DNA of 64,000 nucleotides from Bradyrhizobium stylosanthis. Its GTDB lineage: Bacteria; Pseudomonadota; Alphaproteobacteria; Rhizobiales; Xanthobacteraceae. The notes beneath the pieces were generated by a model that was not told where the DNA came from, searched no databases, and worked only from the letters and a program-made list of their open reading frames with translations. Positions within the stretch are counted from its first letter, which is position 1. Every line of letters begins with the position of its first letter. Both the position numbers and the translations under genes were made by a program. Below are positions 1-8,156 of this stretch, in pieces. The stretch spans positions 2,366,343 to 2,430,342 of the forward strand of contig NZ_LVEM01000001.1 in NCBI RefSeq assembly GCF_001641335.1. Direction: 5' to 3'.

Positions 1-1
1 C

Positions 2-694
2 ACCCAGCTGGCAAAGCACGCCCGCGAGCTCGCCGATTGCGGCGTCCGCCGCATCAACGTCTCGCTCGACACGCTCGATCCCAAGAAGTTTCGCGAGATC
101 ACCCGCTGGGGCGAGATCGACAAGGTGCTGGAAGGCATCGAGGCCGCGCGCGCCGCCGGCCTCGCCATCAAGATCAACGCGGTTGCCCTGAAGAACCTCA
201 ACGAGGAAGAGCTCCCCGAGCTGATGCGCTGGGCCCACGGCAAGGGCATGGGCCTGACGCTGATCGAGGTCATGCCGATGGGCGAGATCGGCGCAGGCCG
301 CATCGACCAGTATCTGCCGCTGTCGCTGGTGCGCGCACGCCTCGCCCAGCAATTCACGCTGACGGATCTGGCCGAGAGCACCGGCGGGCCGGCGCGCTAT
401 GTCAGCGTCGCCGAGACCGGCGGCAAGCTCGGCTTCATCACGCCGATGACCCATAATTTCTGCGAATCCTGCAACCGGGTGCGCATCACCTGCACGGGCA
501 CGCTGCACACCTGCCTCGGCCACGAGGACGCCTCGGACCTGCGCAAGCCCCTGCGTGCATCGGACGACGACGTCCTGCTTGCGGATGCGATCGACCGCGC
601 CATCGGGCTGAAGCCCAAGGGCCACGATTTCATCATCGACCGCCGCCACGACCGTCCCAGCGTCTCCAGGCACATGAGCGTCACCGGCGGCTAG
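2..694 (+). CDS. moaA: GTP 3',8-cyclase MoaA (molybdenum cofactor biosynthesis), 5'-partial
   Basis: Radical SAM enzyme that converts GTP to 3',8-cyclo-GTP, the first step of molybdopterin synthesis, in the cytoplasm. The frame is open from the window edge, so the N-terminal CxxxCxxC cluster motif lies outside. The visible 230 residues hold the second [4Fe-4S] site, [10 protein letters not shown] followed by a third Cys 14 residues after the second (codons at 461, 470 and 512), which is diagnostic for MoaA. The chain ends in the conserved Gly-Gly C-terminus (SVTGG). The next gene is convergent. The identification is firm; only the start is missing. Confidence 0.95.
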   Translation, partial: TQLAKHARELADCGVRRINVSLDTLDPKKFREITRWGEIDKVLEGIEAARAAGLAIKINAVALKNLNEEELPELMRWAHGKGMGLTLIEVMPMGEIGAGRIDQYLPLSLVRARLAQQFTLTDLAESTGGPARYVSVAETGGKLGFITPMTHNFCESCNRVRITCTGTLHTCLGHEDASDLRKPLRASDDDVLLADAIDRAIGLKPKGHDFIIDRRHDRPSVSRHMSVTGG

Positions 695-708
695 GCCGAC
701 GATAGCGA

Positions 709-2070
709 TCAGACCGGCTTGTGCATGAAGAACTGGGCGATGATCGTCGCGCCCAGGAACGTCCCCGCATTCGCCATCAGCGAGACCACCACGATCCGCC
801 AGCCCAGCGATCGGAATGCAGGCATGTCCTTGGCGATGGACAGGCCCGCAAACGCCAGCAGCGGTGTCGCGAGTGCGAGAAAGTTGATCTTGCCGGTCGC
901 GGCCGCGATATCGGCCGCAAAGGGCGTGGCAGGATAGGTCAATGCCATCGCGACGAGAGACACCCAGACCACGGCAGGCACCCAGCCCTTCGTGAGCAGG
1001 TAGATCAGGTGGCCGACCATGACGGATGCCACGATGATTGCGGTGCCGGCGAGAACCGAGGTGTCCGGCACGGTCTTGTAGGCGATGTAATTGCCGACCA
1101 GCGCGATGAGCGCGCTGAAGATCCAGATCGACAGGCGTTCGATCGCCGACACATCCGCCGTCTGAGGATGCACAAGCTCTGCACCTGCCGCCGCGGGTGA
1201 CGCGAGCTCTTCCGAGATCGTCGCGCGGCCGCGCCCCAGGATCGGCTCGAGCACGCCGTACGCCCAGACCGTGAAGGGCAGCGACAGGAACAGCGTGAAA
1301 TAGGTGCCGATGGTCGTCGTGATCAAATTGCTCGCCGCGGCGAAGGCCGCGACATCCTTGGCGACATCAGCGGTCTGCTGAGCCGCAATCGCGCCGGAGG
1401 CGGCCGCCATCAGGCTGCCCGAGCCGACACCGGCGCCCATGGCGAGAGCGAGCGGATCGAAGATGCCGAGACCGGTGATGACGCCCGCGAAGATGGCAAT
1501 GAAGACCGCACCGAAGATTGTGCCGGTCATGTACTCGGCGAGTACGCCGCGCCCCTCGGCGCTGTTCATCCCGTACTTCTCGCCGATGATGGCGAGACTC
1601 GGCTCGCGCCCGACGGAAAAGGTCGCGCCGATCGCTTCGCGCTTGATGCCGAGCAGCAGGGCAACCGGCAAGCCGAACACCATCGTGCCGAAGAAATGTC
1701 CGAACTCCTGGAACACCAGCGCCCAGCCGGCGGTCAGGATCTTCGGTAGCGACCCGCCGACCAGCAGTCCGAGCTTGGCGACGAACAGAAGCAGGGCCGG
1801 CTGAAGCGCGGCAGCCGCGAGCGCCTGGGTGCGAGGCTCGAAGCGCATCAAAGCCGGAAGACGCGGGCTCGCAAGCCCCCAGGCCGCACCGATCAGGAGC
1901 GCCCAGAGCAGCGGCAGCAGCACGACCTTGTAGGTCCCGCCGAGCGGCACCGTGACCGCGCCGATCAGTTCAGCGAGCAGGACCGTGACGGCGACCCCGG
2001 CAAAGACCCTGGGCAGGCCCATCCGGCCTGCATCGATTCCGGCTGGTGATGCGGATGTGACATTGCTCAT
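709..2070 (-). CDS. DUF3100 family multi-pass membrane protein
   Basis: A hydrophobic protein of about 453 residues with roughly ten predicted membrane segments and many Gly/Ala-rich helices, e.g. the MGAGVGSGSLMAAASGAIAA stretch. It matches the DUF3100 family by overall character; the family is thought to be transporter-like but its substrate is unknown. It is the third gene of a leftward operon after the dehydrogenase at 3651 and the aldehyde dehydrogenase at 2113, so it may move the substrate or product of that pathway (inference). An alternative ATG six codons upstream (2088) exists; MSNVTS at 2070 is preferred because the upstream residues look non-native. Confidence 0.7.
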   Translation of the reverse strand: MSNVTSASPAGIDAGRMGLPRVFAGVAVTVLLAELIGAVTVPLGGTYKVVLLPLLWALLIGAAWGLASPRLPALMRFEPRTQALAAAALQPALLLFVAKLGLLVGGSLPKILTAGWALVFQEFGHFFGTMVFGLPVALLLGIKREAIGATFSVGREPSLAIIGEKYGMNSAEGRGVLAEYMTGTIFGAVFIAIFAGVITGLGIFDPLALAMGAGVGSGSLMAAASGAIAAQQTADVAKDVAAFAAASNLITTTIGTYFTLFLSLPFTVWAYGVLEPILGRGRATISEELASPAAAGAELVHPQTADVSAIERLSIWIFSALIALVGNYIAYKTVPDTSVLAGTAIIVASVMVGHLIYLLTKGWVPAVVWVSLVAMALTYPATPFAADIAAATGKINFLALATPLLAFAGLSIAKDMPAFRSLGWRIVVVSLMANAGTFLGATIIAQFFMHKPV

Positions 2071-2112
2071 GCGAAGCCCCCGTTCCACGATGAGATTGAT
2101 GTGCGCGAGACG

Positions 2113-3642
2113 CTACTCGCGCACGCCCGGTGCGTAGCCGAAGCCCACGGCCGGCTCGGCCGCGGTCTCCACCCAGACGCTCTTGACCTGGGTGTATTCG
2201 AAGAGCGTCTCGACCCCGCTCGAGCGGCCGTAGCCGCTCATGCCGTAACCGCCGAACGGCGATGCGACGTTGATCGTCTTGTAGGAGTTGATCCAGAACG
2301 TCCCGGCCCTGACCTGCGCTGCGACCCGGTGCGCGCGCCCGACGTCGCGCGTCCAGACCGCGCCGGCAAGACCGAACTCGCTGTCATTGGCGAGTGCGAT
2401 CGCTTCCTCCTCGGAATCGAACGGGATCGCGGCAACAACCGGTCCAAAGATCTCCTCGCGCGCCACCGCCATGCTGTTGCTGACATCGCGCAGCACGGTC
2501 GGCGTGACGAAGAAGCCGCTTTGCGCTGCGCTGCCATCGCTGCCGGTTGCAAGCTTTGCACCCTCAGCGAGGCCCTGCTTCACCATCGCAAGCACGCGAG
2601 TGTACTGCCGCGCATTGTTGATCGGCCCGACCTCCGTGTCGGCCGCACCGGGCGCGCCGACCTTCAACTTCGCAGCACCGTCGGCGACCATCTTGACGAA
2701 GCGGTCATAGACCGAGCGCTCGACCAGCAGCCGCGAGCCTGCGACGCAGCTCTGGCCGGCGCCGGCAAAGATGGCCGACTGGGCACCGATGGCAGCGCGC
2801 GCAAGGTCGGCGTCGGCGAACACGATATTGGCGGATTTTCCACCGAGCTCGAGCACGCAGGGCAGCAGGCGCCTGGCCGCGGCTTCCGCGATCAATCTGC
2901 CCGTCGGCACCGAACCCACGAACACGACCTTCTTCACCGCCGGCTGGCCGAGCGCGGCCTGGCCCGTGGTGTGGCCGTACCCCGCGAGCACGTTGACGAG
3001 ACCGGCGGGCAATCCGGCCTGCTCGGCAAGAAGCGCCACGGCCATGGAGGTGAGCGGCGTCAGCTCCGAAGGCTTCAGCAGCACGCCGTTGCCCATCGCG
3101 ATGGCGGGGGCGACCTGCCAGCCGCAGGTGAAGACCGGCGCGTTCCAGGGCGTGATCTGAAGCACAACGCCGACAGCTTCGCGCCGCGTGTAATTGAGAT
3201 GGCTCGACGGCACCGGAATCACGTCGCCGTGGAATTTGTCGGCCCAGCCGGCATAGTACTCGAACATCTCGGCGACCTTGGCGACCTCGACGCGCGTGTC
3301 GCGGATCGGCTTGCCGGCCGAGAGCGATTCCAGCCGCGCCAGCTCCTCTGCCTTGCCTTGGAGCGCACGCGCGATCGCCTGCATGACGCGGCCGCGCGCC
3401 GCACCGGTCAGCCGCGTCCAGCCAGCTTGCGCCGCGACTGCCGCTGCGGCCGCCTCGGCGACCACGGCCTCGCCGGCATCATGATAGGCGTAGAGCGGCG
3501 CGCCGGTCGCGGGATCGTCGATCGCGATGAGATCGCCGTGACCGCGAACCATGCGGCCCGCCACATGCGAACCGATCGCCGCGCAGTCCGGCCAGAACGG
3601 AGCGAGTGCATCGCGAAGCCGCGTGTCGATGAAGGGGGTCAT
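2113..3642 (-). CDS. NAD(P)-dependent aldehyde dehydrogenase
   Basis: Oxidises an aldehyde to the carboxylic acid. The 509-residue chain has the standard ALDH layout: cofactor segment with TPWNAP (Asn167), general base in LELGGK (Glu265), nucleophile in GAGQSCVAGS (Cys299) and the EEIFGPVV motif near the C-terminus. The start at 3642 was chosen because the open frame continues far upstream but overlaps the preceding dehydrogenase gene; MTPFIDT lies 8 nt after that gene's stop. It is co-transcribed with the beta-hydroxyacid dehydrogenase upstream and a DUF3100 membrane protein downstream, suggesting one small catabolic pathway. The exact substrate is not determinable from sequence. Confidence 0.92.
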   Translation of the reverse strand: MTPFIDTRLRDALAPFWPDCAAIGSHVAGRMVRGHGDLIAIDDPATGAPLYAYHDAGEAVVAEAAAAAVAAQAGWTRLTGAARGRVMQAIARALQGKAEELARLESLSAGKPIRDTRVEVAKVAEMFEYYAGWADKFHGDVIPVPSSHLNYTRREAVGVVLQITPWNAPVFTCGWQVAPAIAMGNGVLLKPSELTPLTSMAVALLAEQAGLPAGLVNVLAGYGHTTGQAALGQPAVKKVVFVGSVPTGRLIAEAAARRLLPCVLELGGKSANIVFADADLARAAIGAQSAIFAGAGQSCVAGSRLLVERSVYDRFVKMVADGAAKLKVGAPGAADTEVGPINNARQYTRVLAMVKQGLAEGAKLATGSDGSAAQSGFFVTPTVLRDVSNSMAVAREEIFGPVVAAIPFDSEEEAIALANDSEFGLAGAVWTRDVGRAHRVAAQVRAGTFWINSYKTINVASPFGGYGMSGYGRSSGVETLFEYTQVKSVWVETAAEPAVGFGYAPGVRE

Positions 3643-3650
3643 GGTGCCGC

Positions 3651-4523
3651 TCACATCCTGCCGAGCTGGAGCTCGACGATCCTGTTGAAGTCTTCGCCGC
3701 CGTCGATCGCGCCGGCGCTCTCGGACCAGATCCGTGCGGTTTCCTTGGCGATCGGAAGATCGAGCGACAGGCCGGCGATGAGCTGAGCGGCAAGGCGGAC
3801 ATCCTTGCGCATCAGCGCCATCGTGAAGCCGGAATCGAAGGCGCCGTTCAGCACCCAGGTAGGCAGGTTGACCTGCGTGACGCCGGAGCGGCCCGAGCCG
3901 GCATTGAGGCCTTCGAGCAGCCGCACCGGATCGACATCGGCGTCGCGCGCGATGCGGATCGCCTCGGAGGCGGTCAGCAGATGCGCCGCGCAGAGCAGAT
4001 TGTTGACGAGCTTGCAAACATGCCCGGCGCCGACCGGGCCGACATGGACCCGCTTCGCGCTCATGTCGCTGAGAACGGGCTCGACCGCGGCCACATCGTC
4101 ATCCGCGCCGCCGATCACCATGGTCATTGTGGCGGTGATGGCGCCCTTCGGCCCGCCGCTGACCGGCGCGTCGATCATCGCCATGCCGCTCGCGGCGAGA
4201 GCCGCTGCAAGGCGACGGGTCGTCTCGGGATTGGAGGTCGAGGTGTCGACCACGCGCAGGCCCGGCCTTGCATGGGCGATAATGCCGTCCGTGCCGGTGA
4301 CGACGGCTTCGACGATCTCTGCGGTCGGCAGGGAGAGGATGAGGATTTCGGCGCGGGCGCAGAGCGGCGCGACAGTTTCGAAAACCGCAACGCCGGCGGC
4401 GGCGAGTGCCCCGCGCGCCGCGTCCGACGGGTCGGTGCCAAGCACGTCATGACCGGCTCGCGCCAGCGAGAGCGCCATGCCGCGCCCCATATTGCCGAGC
4501 CCAACGACGCCGATGACCGCCAT
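3651..4523 (-). CDS. 3-hydroxyisobutyrate dehydrogenase-family oxidoreductase
   Basis: A 290-residue NAD(P)-binding beta-hydroxyacid dehydrogenase (3-hydroxyisobutyrate dehydrogenase / tartronate semialdehyde reductase superfamily). Visible motifs are the N-terminal Rossmann GLGNMG (residues 8-13), the substrate-binding DAPVSGG (118-124) and the catalytic Lys in GHVCKLVNN (Lys171). The start at 4523 follows a GGGAGG ribosome site; the frame upstream of it is not conserved-looking. It is the first gene of the leftward operon and faces a divergent LysR gene. A semialdehyde/hydroxyacid couple shared with the adjacent aldehyde dehydrogenase is plausible, but the true substrate is unknown. Confidence 0.9.
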   Translation of the reverse strand: MAVIGVVGLGNMGRGMALSLARAGHDVLGTDPSDAARGALAAAGVAVFETVAPLCARAEILILSLPTAEIVEAVVTGTDGIIAHARPGLRVVDTSTSNPETTRRLAAALAASGMAMIDAPVSGGPKGAITATMTMVIGGADDDVAAVEPVLSDMSAKRVHVGPVGAGHVCKLVNNLLCAAHLLTASEAIRIARDADVDPVRLLEGLNAGSGRSGVTQVNLPTWVLNGAFDSGFTMALMRKDVRLAAQLIAGLSLDLPIAKETARIWSESAGAIDGGEDFNRIVELQLGRM

Positions 4524-4603
4524 ATCCCGTCCCTCCCCCTGATCTGTCTGGTGACCATAGGGAGCGGAGCCCGGCCTGGGCATCAGCGGCGCGGTTGCCT
4601 AAT

Positions 4604-4620
4604 GTTGCCTCATGGGCAAC
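4604..4620. promoter_or_regulatory. Candidate LysR operator (inverted repeat) between divergent genes
   Basis: The inverted repeat GTTGCC-tcatg-GGCAAC lies in the 105-bp divergent region between the dehydrogenase operon (4523) and the LysR gene (4629). Another GTTGCC half copy stands just upstream (4593). Dyads of this kind are typical LysR-family targets, so autoregulation and activation of the operon are likely but inferred. Confidence 0.5.
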
Positions 4621-4628
4621 ACTTGGGC

Positions 4629-5552
4629 ATGAGTAATGCGATCGACGAGAACCGGCTTCGCTACCTGTTCGAGGCGGCGCGCTACGGCGCCGTGCGCGCG
4701 GCTGCCGACGCGCTCGGCGTCAATCCGTCCGTGGTGAGCCGCCAGATCGCCCTTCTGGAGCAGGAGCTCGACGCGGCCCTCCTCGACCGGCACAGCCGCG
4801 GGGTGCGGCCGACCGAAGCCGGCGAGCTCCTGATCGAGCATTATCGCCGCCACACCGTGGACCGCAACGATACGCTGGCAAGGTTGCGCGAGCTGCAGGG
4901 ACTGCATCGCGGTCACATCGACCTCGTGCTGGGCGAGGGTTTCGTCGCGGATCTCATGGGAGGCTCGCTCGGCGATTTCTGGCGTCGCCATCCGCGCTTG
5001 ACCATTTCGCTGGAGCTTGCCGGGACGAGCGAGGTCATCCGCGCCATCGCGGACGACCGCTGCCATATCGGGCTCGTCTATCATCCGCCGCAGGATCCGC
5101 GGATCCGCTCCTGCGCCGCGATCCGTCAGCCGATTCGCCTGATCGCGCGCCCCGACCATCCGCTTGCGAAGCTCCGCCGCCCGGTCAAGCTGCGGGAGAT
5201 CGCAAGGCACGAGCTTGGCATCATGCATGCGGGCTACGGCACGCGCCAATTGCTGGCTATGGCCGAAACATCCGAGAAGGTCGGCCTCTCGCCGAAGCTG
5301 ACCACGACCTCGATCAGCATCCTCCGGCATTTCGTTCGTTCCGGTCTCGGCGTGACCTTGCTTCCGGCCTTCTCGGTTGCATCCGACCTCGATGATGGAT
5401 CACTGGTTGCCGTTCCGGTCGACAACGTGCTGCTCGCATCGGCAGAAGCCCAGATCATCACCCGGCTCGGCCGCGAGCTGCCGAACGCGGCCAGCCAGTT
5501 GCTCAGGTTCTTGATCGGTCGGATGAAGGCGTTTCGACCCGGCCGCCGCTAA
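4629..5552 (+). CDS. LysR-family transcriptional regulator
   Basis: A 307-residue regulator. Residues of about 5-65 form the LysR winged helix-turn-helix (AADALGVNPSVVSRQIALLE), followed by a LysR substrate-binding domain of usual length. The start MSNAIDENRLRYLF at 4629 aligns with the usual LysR start; an in-frame ATG at 4602 would add nine residues. It is divergent from the dehydrogenase/aldehyde dehydrogenase/DUF3100 operon and separated by a dyad, the classic arrangement for a pathway-specific LysR activator. The effector is unknown. Confidence 0.93.
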   Translation: MSNAIDENRLRYLFEAARYGAVRAAADALGVNPSVVSRQIALLEQELDAALLDRHSRGVRPTEAGELLIEHYRRHTVDRNDTLARLRELQGLHRGHIDLVLGEGFVADLMGGSLGDFWRRHPRLTISLELAGTSEVIRAIADDRCHIGLVYHPPQDPRIRSCAAIRQPIRLIARPDHPLAKLRRPVKLREIARHELGIMHAGYGTRQLLAMAETSEKVGLSPKLTTTSISILRHFVRSGLGVTLLPAFSVASDLDDGSLVAVPVDNVLLASAEAQIITRLGRELPNAASQLLRFLIGRMKAFRPGRR

Positions 5553-5570
5553 TCTAAGCTTTTGACCCGG

Positions 5571-5598
5571 CGTCAATTTGTCCATTTTCCGATTGACG
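5571..5598. promoter_or_regulatory. Inverted repeat upstream of the TRAP operon
   Basis: CGTCAAT, 14 nt, then ATTGACG just after the LysR stop. It is in the 273-bp gap before dctQ that must hold the TRAP promoter. It could be an operator or part of a weak LysR terminator. The rest of the gap shows no recognisable gene. Confidence 0.3.
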
Positions 5599-5825
5599 GC
5601 ACGTGAACCCGCTGGTTTGGTGCCAGCGCCTCTGCTTGCCCGGCAGCAATAAGCCGGCCCGCCCCGTTGGCGGTCGCGGTCAAGACGGCGGGGCACGAGG
5701 GGAGGACTGACGCCGCAATCGCTCAGGAATACGAGCCGTGCGGTCCGGTGCTTTTTGCATGCGGGCCGAACGATGCGTGCTGATGCTGCTCCCGTGAACT
5801 TGGGCCGCGACGGAGAAAAATTAAG

Positions 5826-6365
5826 ATGCGTCCATTGCTGGCGGTGAGCAACGCCATCGACCTTCTCAACGAGAAGATCGGCTACGTCTGTAACCTCCTC
5901 GTGCTTCTCGCGTGCCTGGTCAGCGCGGCCAACGCCATGATCCGCTACGCCTTCAGCTACTCCTCGAACGGCTGGCTGGAGCTGCAATGGTACATGTTCG
6001 CGATCCTGGTGATGTTCGGCGCCTCCTACACCTTCAAGCGCAACGAGCACGTCCGGGTCGAGATCCTCTATCTCCTGCTGTCCGAGCGCGGCCAGCTCCT
6101 GCTCGATTTGATCGGCACGCTGTTCTTCCTGATCCCCGCCTGCCTCCTGCTCGCCTATCTGTCCTGGCCGTTCTTCATGCAGGCCTATGACGTCGGCGAG
6201 ATGTCCGGCAATGCCGGCGGCCTGATCCGCTGGCCGATCAAGTTCGTGATTCCCGCCGGCTTCGTGCTGCTGGCGCTCCAGGGTGTTTCCGAAGTCATCA
6301 AGCGTATCGCGGCTCTCCAGGGCTATGTGACGATCGACGCCAAGTACGAGAGGCCGACCCAATGA
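5826..6365 (+). CDS. dctQ: TRAP transporter small permease subunit DctQ
   Basis: A 179-residue membrane protein with four predicted helices and the DctQ-type region around RYAFSYSSNGWLELQWYMFAI. DctQ pairs with DctM in the inner membrane to import organic acids using a binding protein and the sodium gradient. A GGAGAAA ribosome site lies about 8 nt upstream of the ATG. The stop overlaps the dctM start (ATGA), showing translational coupling. No dctP is adjacent; the only candidate in this window is at 20032. Confidence 0.92.
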   Translation: MRPLLAVSNAIDLLNEKIGYVCNLLVLLACLVSAANAMIRYAFSYSSNGWLELQWYMFAILVMFGASYTFKRNEHVRVEILYLLLSERGQLLLDLIGTLFFLIPACLLLAYLSWPFFMQAYDVGEMSGNAGGLIRWPIKFVIPAGFVLLALQGVSEVIKRIAALQGYVTIDAKYERPTQ

Positions 6366-7963
6366 TTACGCTGGAGATGATGCCGCCGCTGATGTTCGGC
6401 GGCCTGGTTCTGGCGATGCTGATCGGCTTCCCGGTGGCGTTCACGCTCGCCGCGGTCGGACTGTCCTTCGGCTTCCTCGCCATCCATCTCGGGTTCTTCG
6501 ACCTCAACTTCCTGCAGGCGATCCCGGGCCGCGTGTTCGGCAGCGTGCTCTCCAACGAGCTGCTGCTGGCGATCCCGTTCTTCACCTTCATGGGCGCCAT
6601 ATTGGAGAGATGCGGCCTCGCCGAGGACATGCTGGATTCGATGGGCCAGCTGTTCGGCCCGGTGCGCGGCGGTCTCGGCTATTCCGTGATCATCGTCGGC
6701 TTCATCCTCGGCGCGATCACCGGCACGGTGGCGGCGCAGGTGATCGCCATGGCGCTGATCTCGATGCCGGTGATGATCCGCTACGGCTACAACATGCGCT
6801 ACATCACCGGCGTGCTGGCGGCCTCCGGCACCATCACGCAGCTGGTGCCGCCCTCGCTGGTGCTGATCGTGCTCGCCGACCAGCTCGGCAAGTCGGTCGG
6901 CGACATGTATCTCGGCGCCTGGGGCCCCTCGGTGTTCCAGATCATGCTGTTCGCCGGCTACACCTTCATCCTCGGCCTGATCAAGCCGGACCACGTGCCG
7001 CCGGTTCCGATGGAAGCGCGCACGCTGACCGGCTGGGCGCTGTGGAAGAAGTGCCTGATGGGCATCATTCCCTCGGCCGTGCTGATCTTCGTCGTGCTCG
7101 GCACCATGATGATGGGCCTTGCGACGCCGACGGAAGCCGGCGCGATGGGCGCGGTCGGCGCCATCGTGCTTGCCGCGATCCACCACAAGGACTTCACCTC
7201 GAACGACCGCAAGGTGCTGGTCATCGGCGTCATCGCCGCGGGCATCGGCACCATCATCGCGATGCTGTTCAGCGAGAATCTGATCTTCAAGCTCGCCTTC
7301 GCCGTGACCTATCTCGCGGTGGCGTGGATCTGCTTCCAGGCCGCGCGCATCCCGGACCTGCGCGATCTCATCAAGCAGGGCTACGAATCCACCATGCGCC
7401 TCACCTGCATGGTCACCTTCATCCTGATCGGATCGACCTGCTTCTCGGTGGTGTTCCTCGGCGTCTCCGGCGGCGTCTGGCTCGAGCATCTCCTGACCTC
7501 GCTGCCCGGCGGCGTCTGGGGCTTCCTGATCTTCATCAACCTCTTCATCTTCTTCCTGGCGTTCTTCCTCGACTTCTTCGAGATCGCCTTCATCATCCTG
7601 CCGATGATCGCGCCGATCGCGCAGAAGATCCTCGCCCCGGTGGTCGGCGCGGACGCGGCGCTGATCTGGTTCGGCGTGATGCTGTGCGTCAACATGCAGA
7701 CCTCGTTCCTGCATCCGCCGTTCGGCTTCGCGCTGTTCTACCTGCGCGGCGTCGCACCGAAGGAAGTGAAGAGCTCCGACATCTACTGGGGCGCGATGCC
7801 CTGGATCGGCCTGCAGATGATCATGGTGCTGCTGGTGATCATCTTCCCGTCCGTCGTGACCGGCCTCCTGGACAAGCCGCTCAACGTCGACCTCGACAAG
7901 GTCAAGATCGAGGTCCCGCAGATCGAGCTGCCCCCGCTGGATCTCGGCCCGCCGCAGAAGTAG
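6362..7963 (+). CDS. dctM: TRAP transporter large permease subunit DctM
   Basis: A 533-residue inner-membrane protein with about 12-14 hydrophobic segments, longer than the common form of about 430 residues. That length is typical of the mannitol/chloroaromatic or TakPQM type, because of an extra hydrophilic/hydrophobic stretch in the middle (around residues 220-330). The start has LEMMPPLMFGGLVLAMLIGFPVAF in the usual DctM style. It overlaps dctQ by 4 nt. The C-terminal tail is charged and Pro-rich. The solute may be an organic or keto acid, inferred from the dctP at 20032. Confidence 0.92.
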   Translation: MITLEMMPPLMFGGLVLAMLIGFPVAFTLAAVGLSFGFLAIHLGFFDLNFLQAIPGRVFGSVLSNELLLAIPFFTFMGAILERCGLAEDMLDSMGQLFGPVRGGLGYSVIIVGFILGAITGTVAAQVIAMALISMPVMIRYGYNMRYITGVLAASGTITQLVPPSLVLIVLADQLGKSVGDMYLGAWGPSVFQIMLFAGYTFILGLIKPDHVPPVPMEARTLTGWALWKKCLMGIIPSAVLIFVVLGTMMMGLATPTEAGAMGAVGAIVLAAIHHKDFTSNDRKVLVIGVIAAGIGTIIAMLFSENLIFKLAFAVTYLAVAWICFQAARIPDLRDLIKQGYESTMRLTCMVTFILIGSTCFSVVFLGVSGGVWLEHLLTSLPGGVWGFLIFINLFIFFLAFFLDFFEIAFIILPMIAPIAQKILAPVVGADAALIWFGVMLCVNMQTSFLHPPFGFALFYLRGVAPKEVKSSDIYWGAMPWIGLQMIMVLLVIIFPSVVTGLLDKPLNVDLDKVKIEVPQIELPPLDLGPPQK

Positions 7964-7999
7964 CGGGCGGACTGACCGACGCGGGTGTAGCTGCCCTCT

Positions 8000-8150
8000 T
8001 CCTTCTCCCCTTGCGGGAGAAGGTGGCGCGAAGCGCCGGATGAGGGGTCGCTTCAGCGAGCGCAAATGAGAGTGGGACTCGCGGAGAGAGACCCCTCACC
8101 CGTCTCGCCGCTAATGCGGCGAGCCACCCTCTCCCGCAAGGGGAGAGGGT
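8000..8150. repeat. Long imperfect inverted repeat (rhizobial palindromic element)
   Basis: The left arm (8001-8048) starts CCTTCTCCCCTTGCGGGAGA and ends ATGAGGGGT. The right arm (8091-8150) is its diverged reverse complement, ending TCTCCCGCAAGGGGAGAGGG. Each arm contains its own short hairpin. It fills the 190-bp gap between convergent dctM and the histidine kinase and may act as a bidirectional terminator. Elements with this core are common in Bradyrhizobium-type intergenic regions (from memory, not searched). Confidence 0.7.
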
Positions 8151-8156
8151 GCAGCG

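Noticed and set aside
2101..3786. Long plus-strand open frame (561 codons) opposite the aldehyde dehydrogenase
   Set aside because: Arg/His/Asp-rich shadow of a high-GC gene on the other strand; no domain-like sequence.
6323..8065. 580-codon minus-strand frame opposite dctM
   Set aside because: His/Asp/Arg-repetitive translation caused by the codon pattern of the membrane protein on the plus strand.
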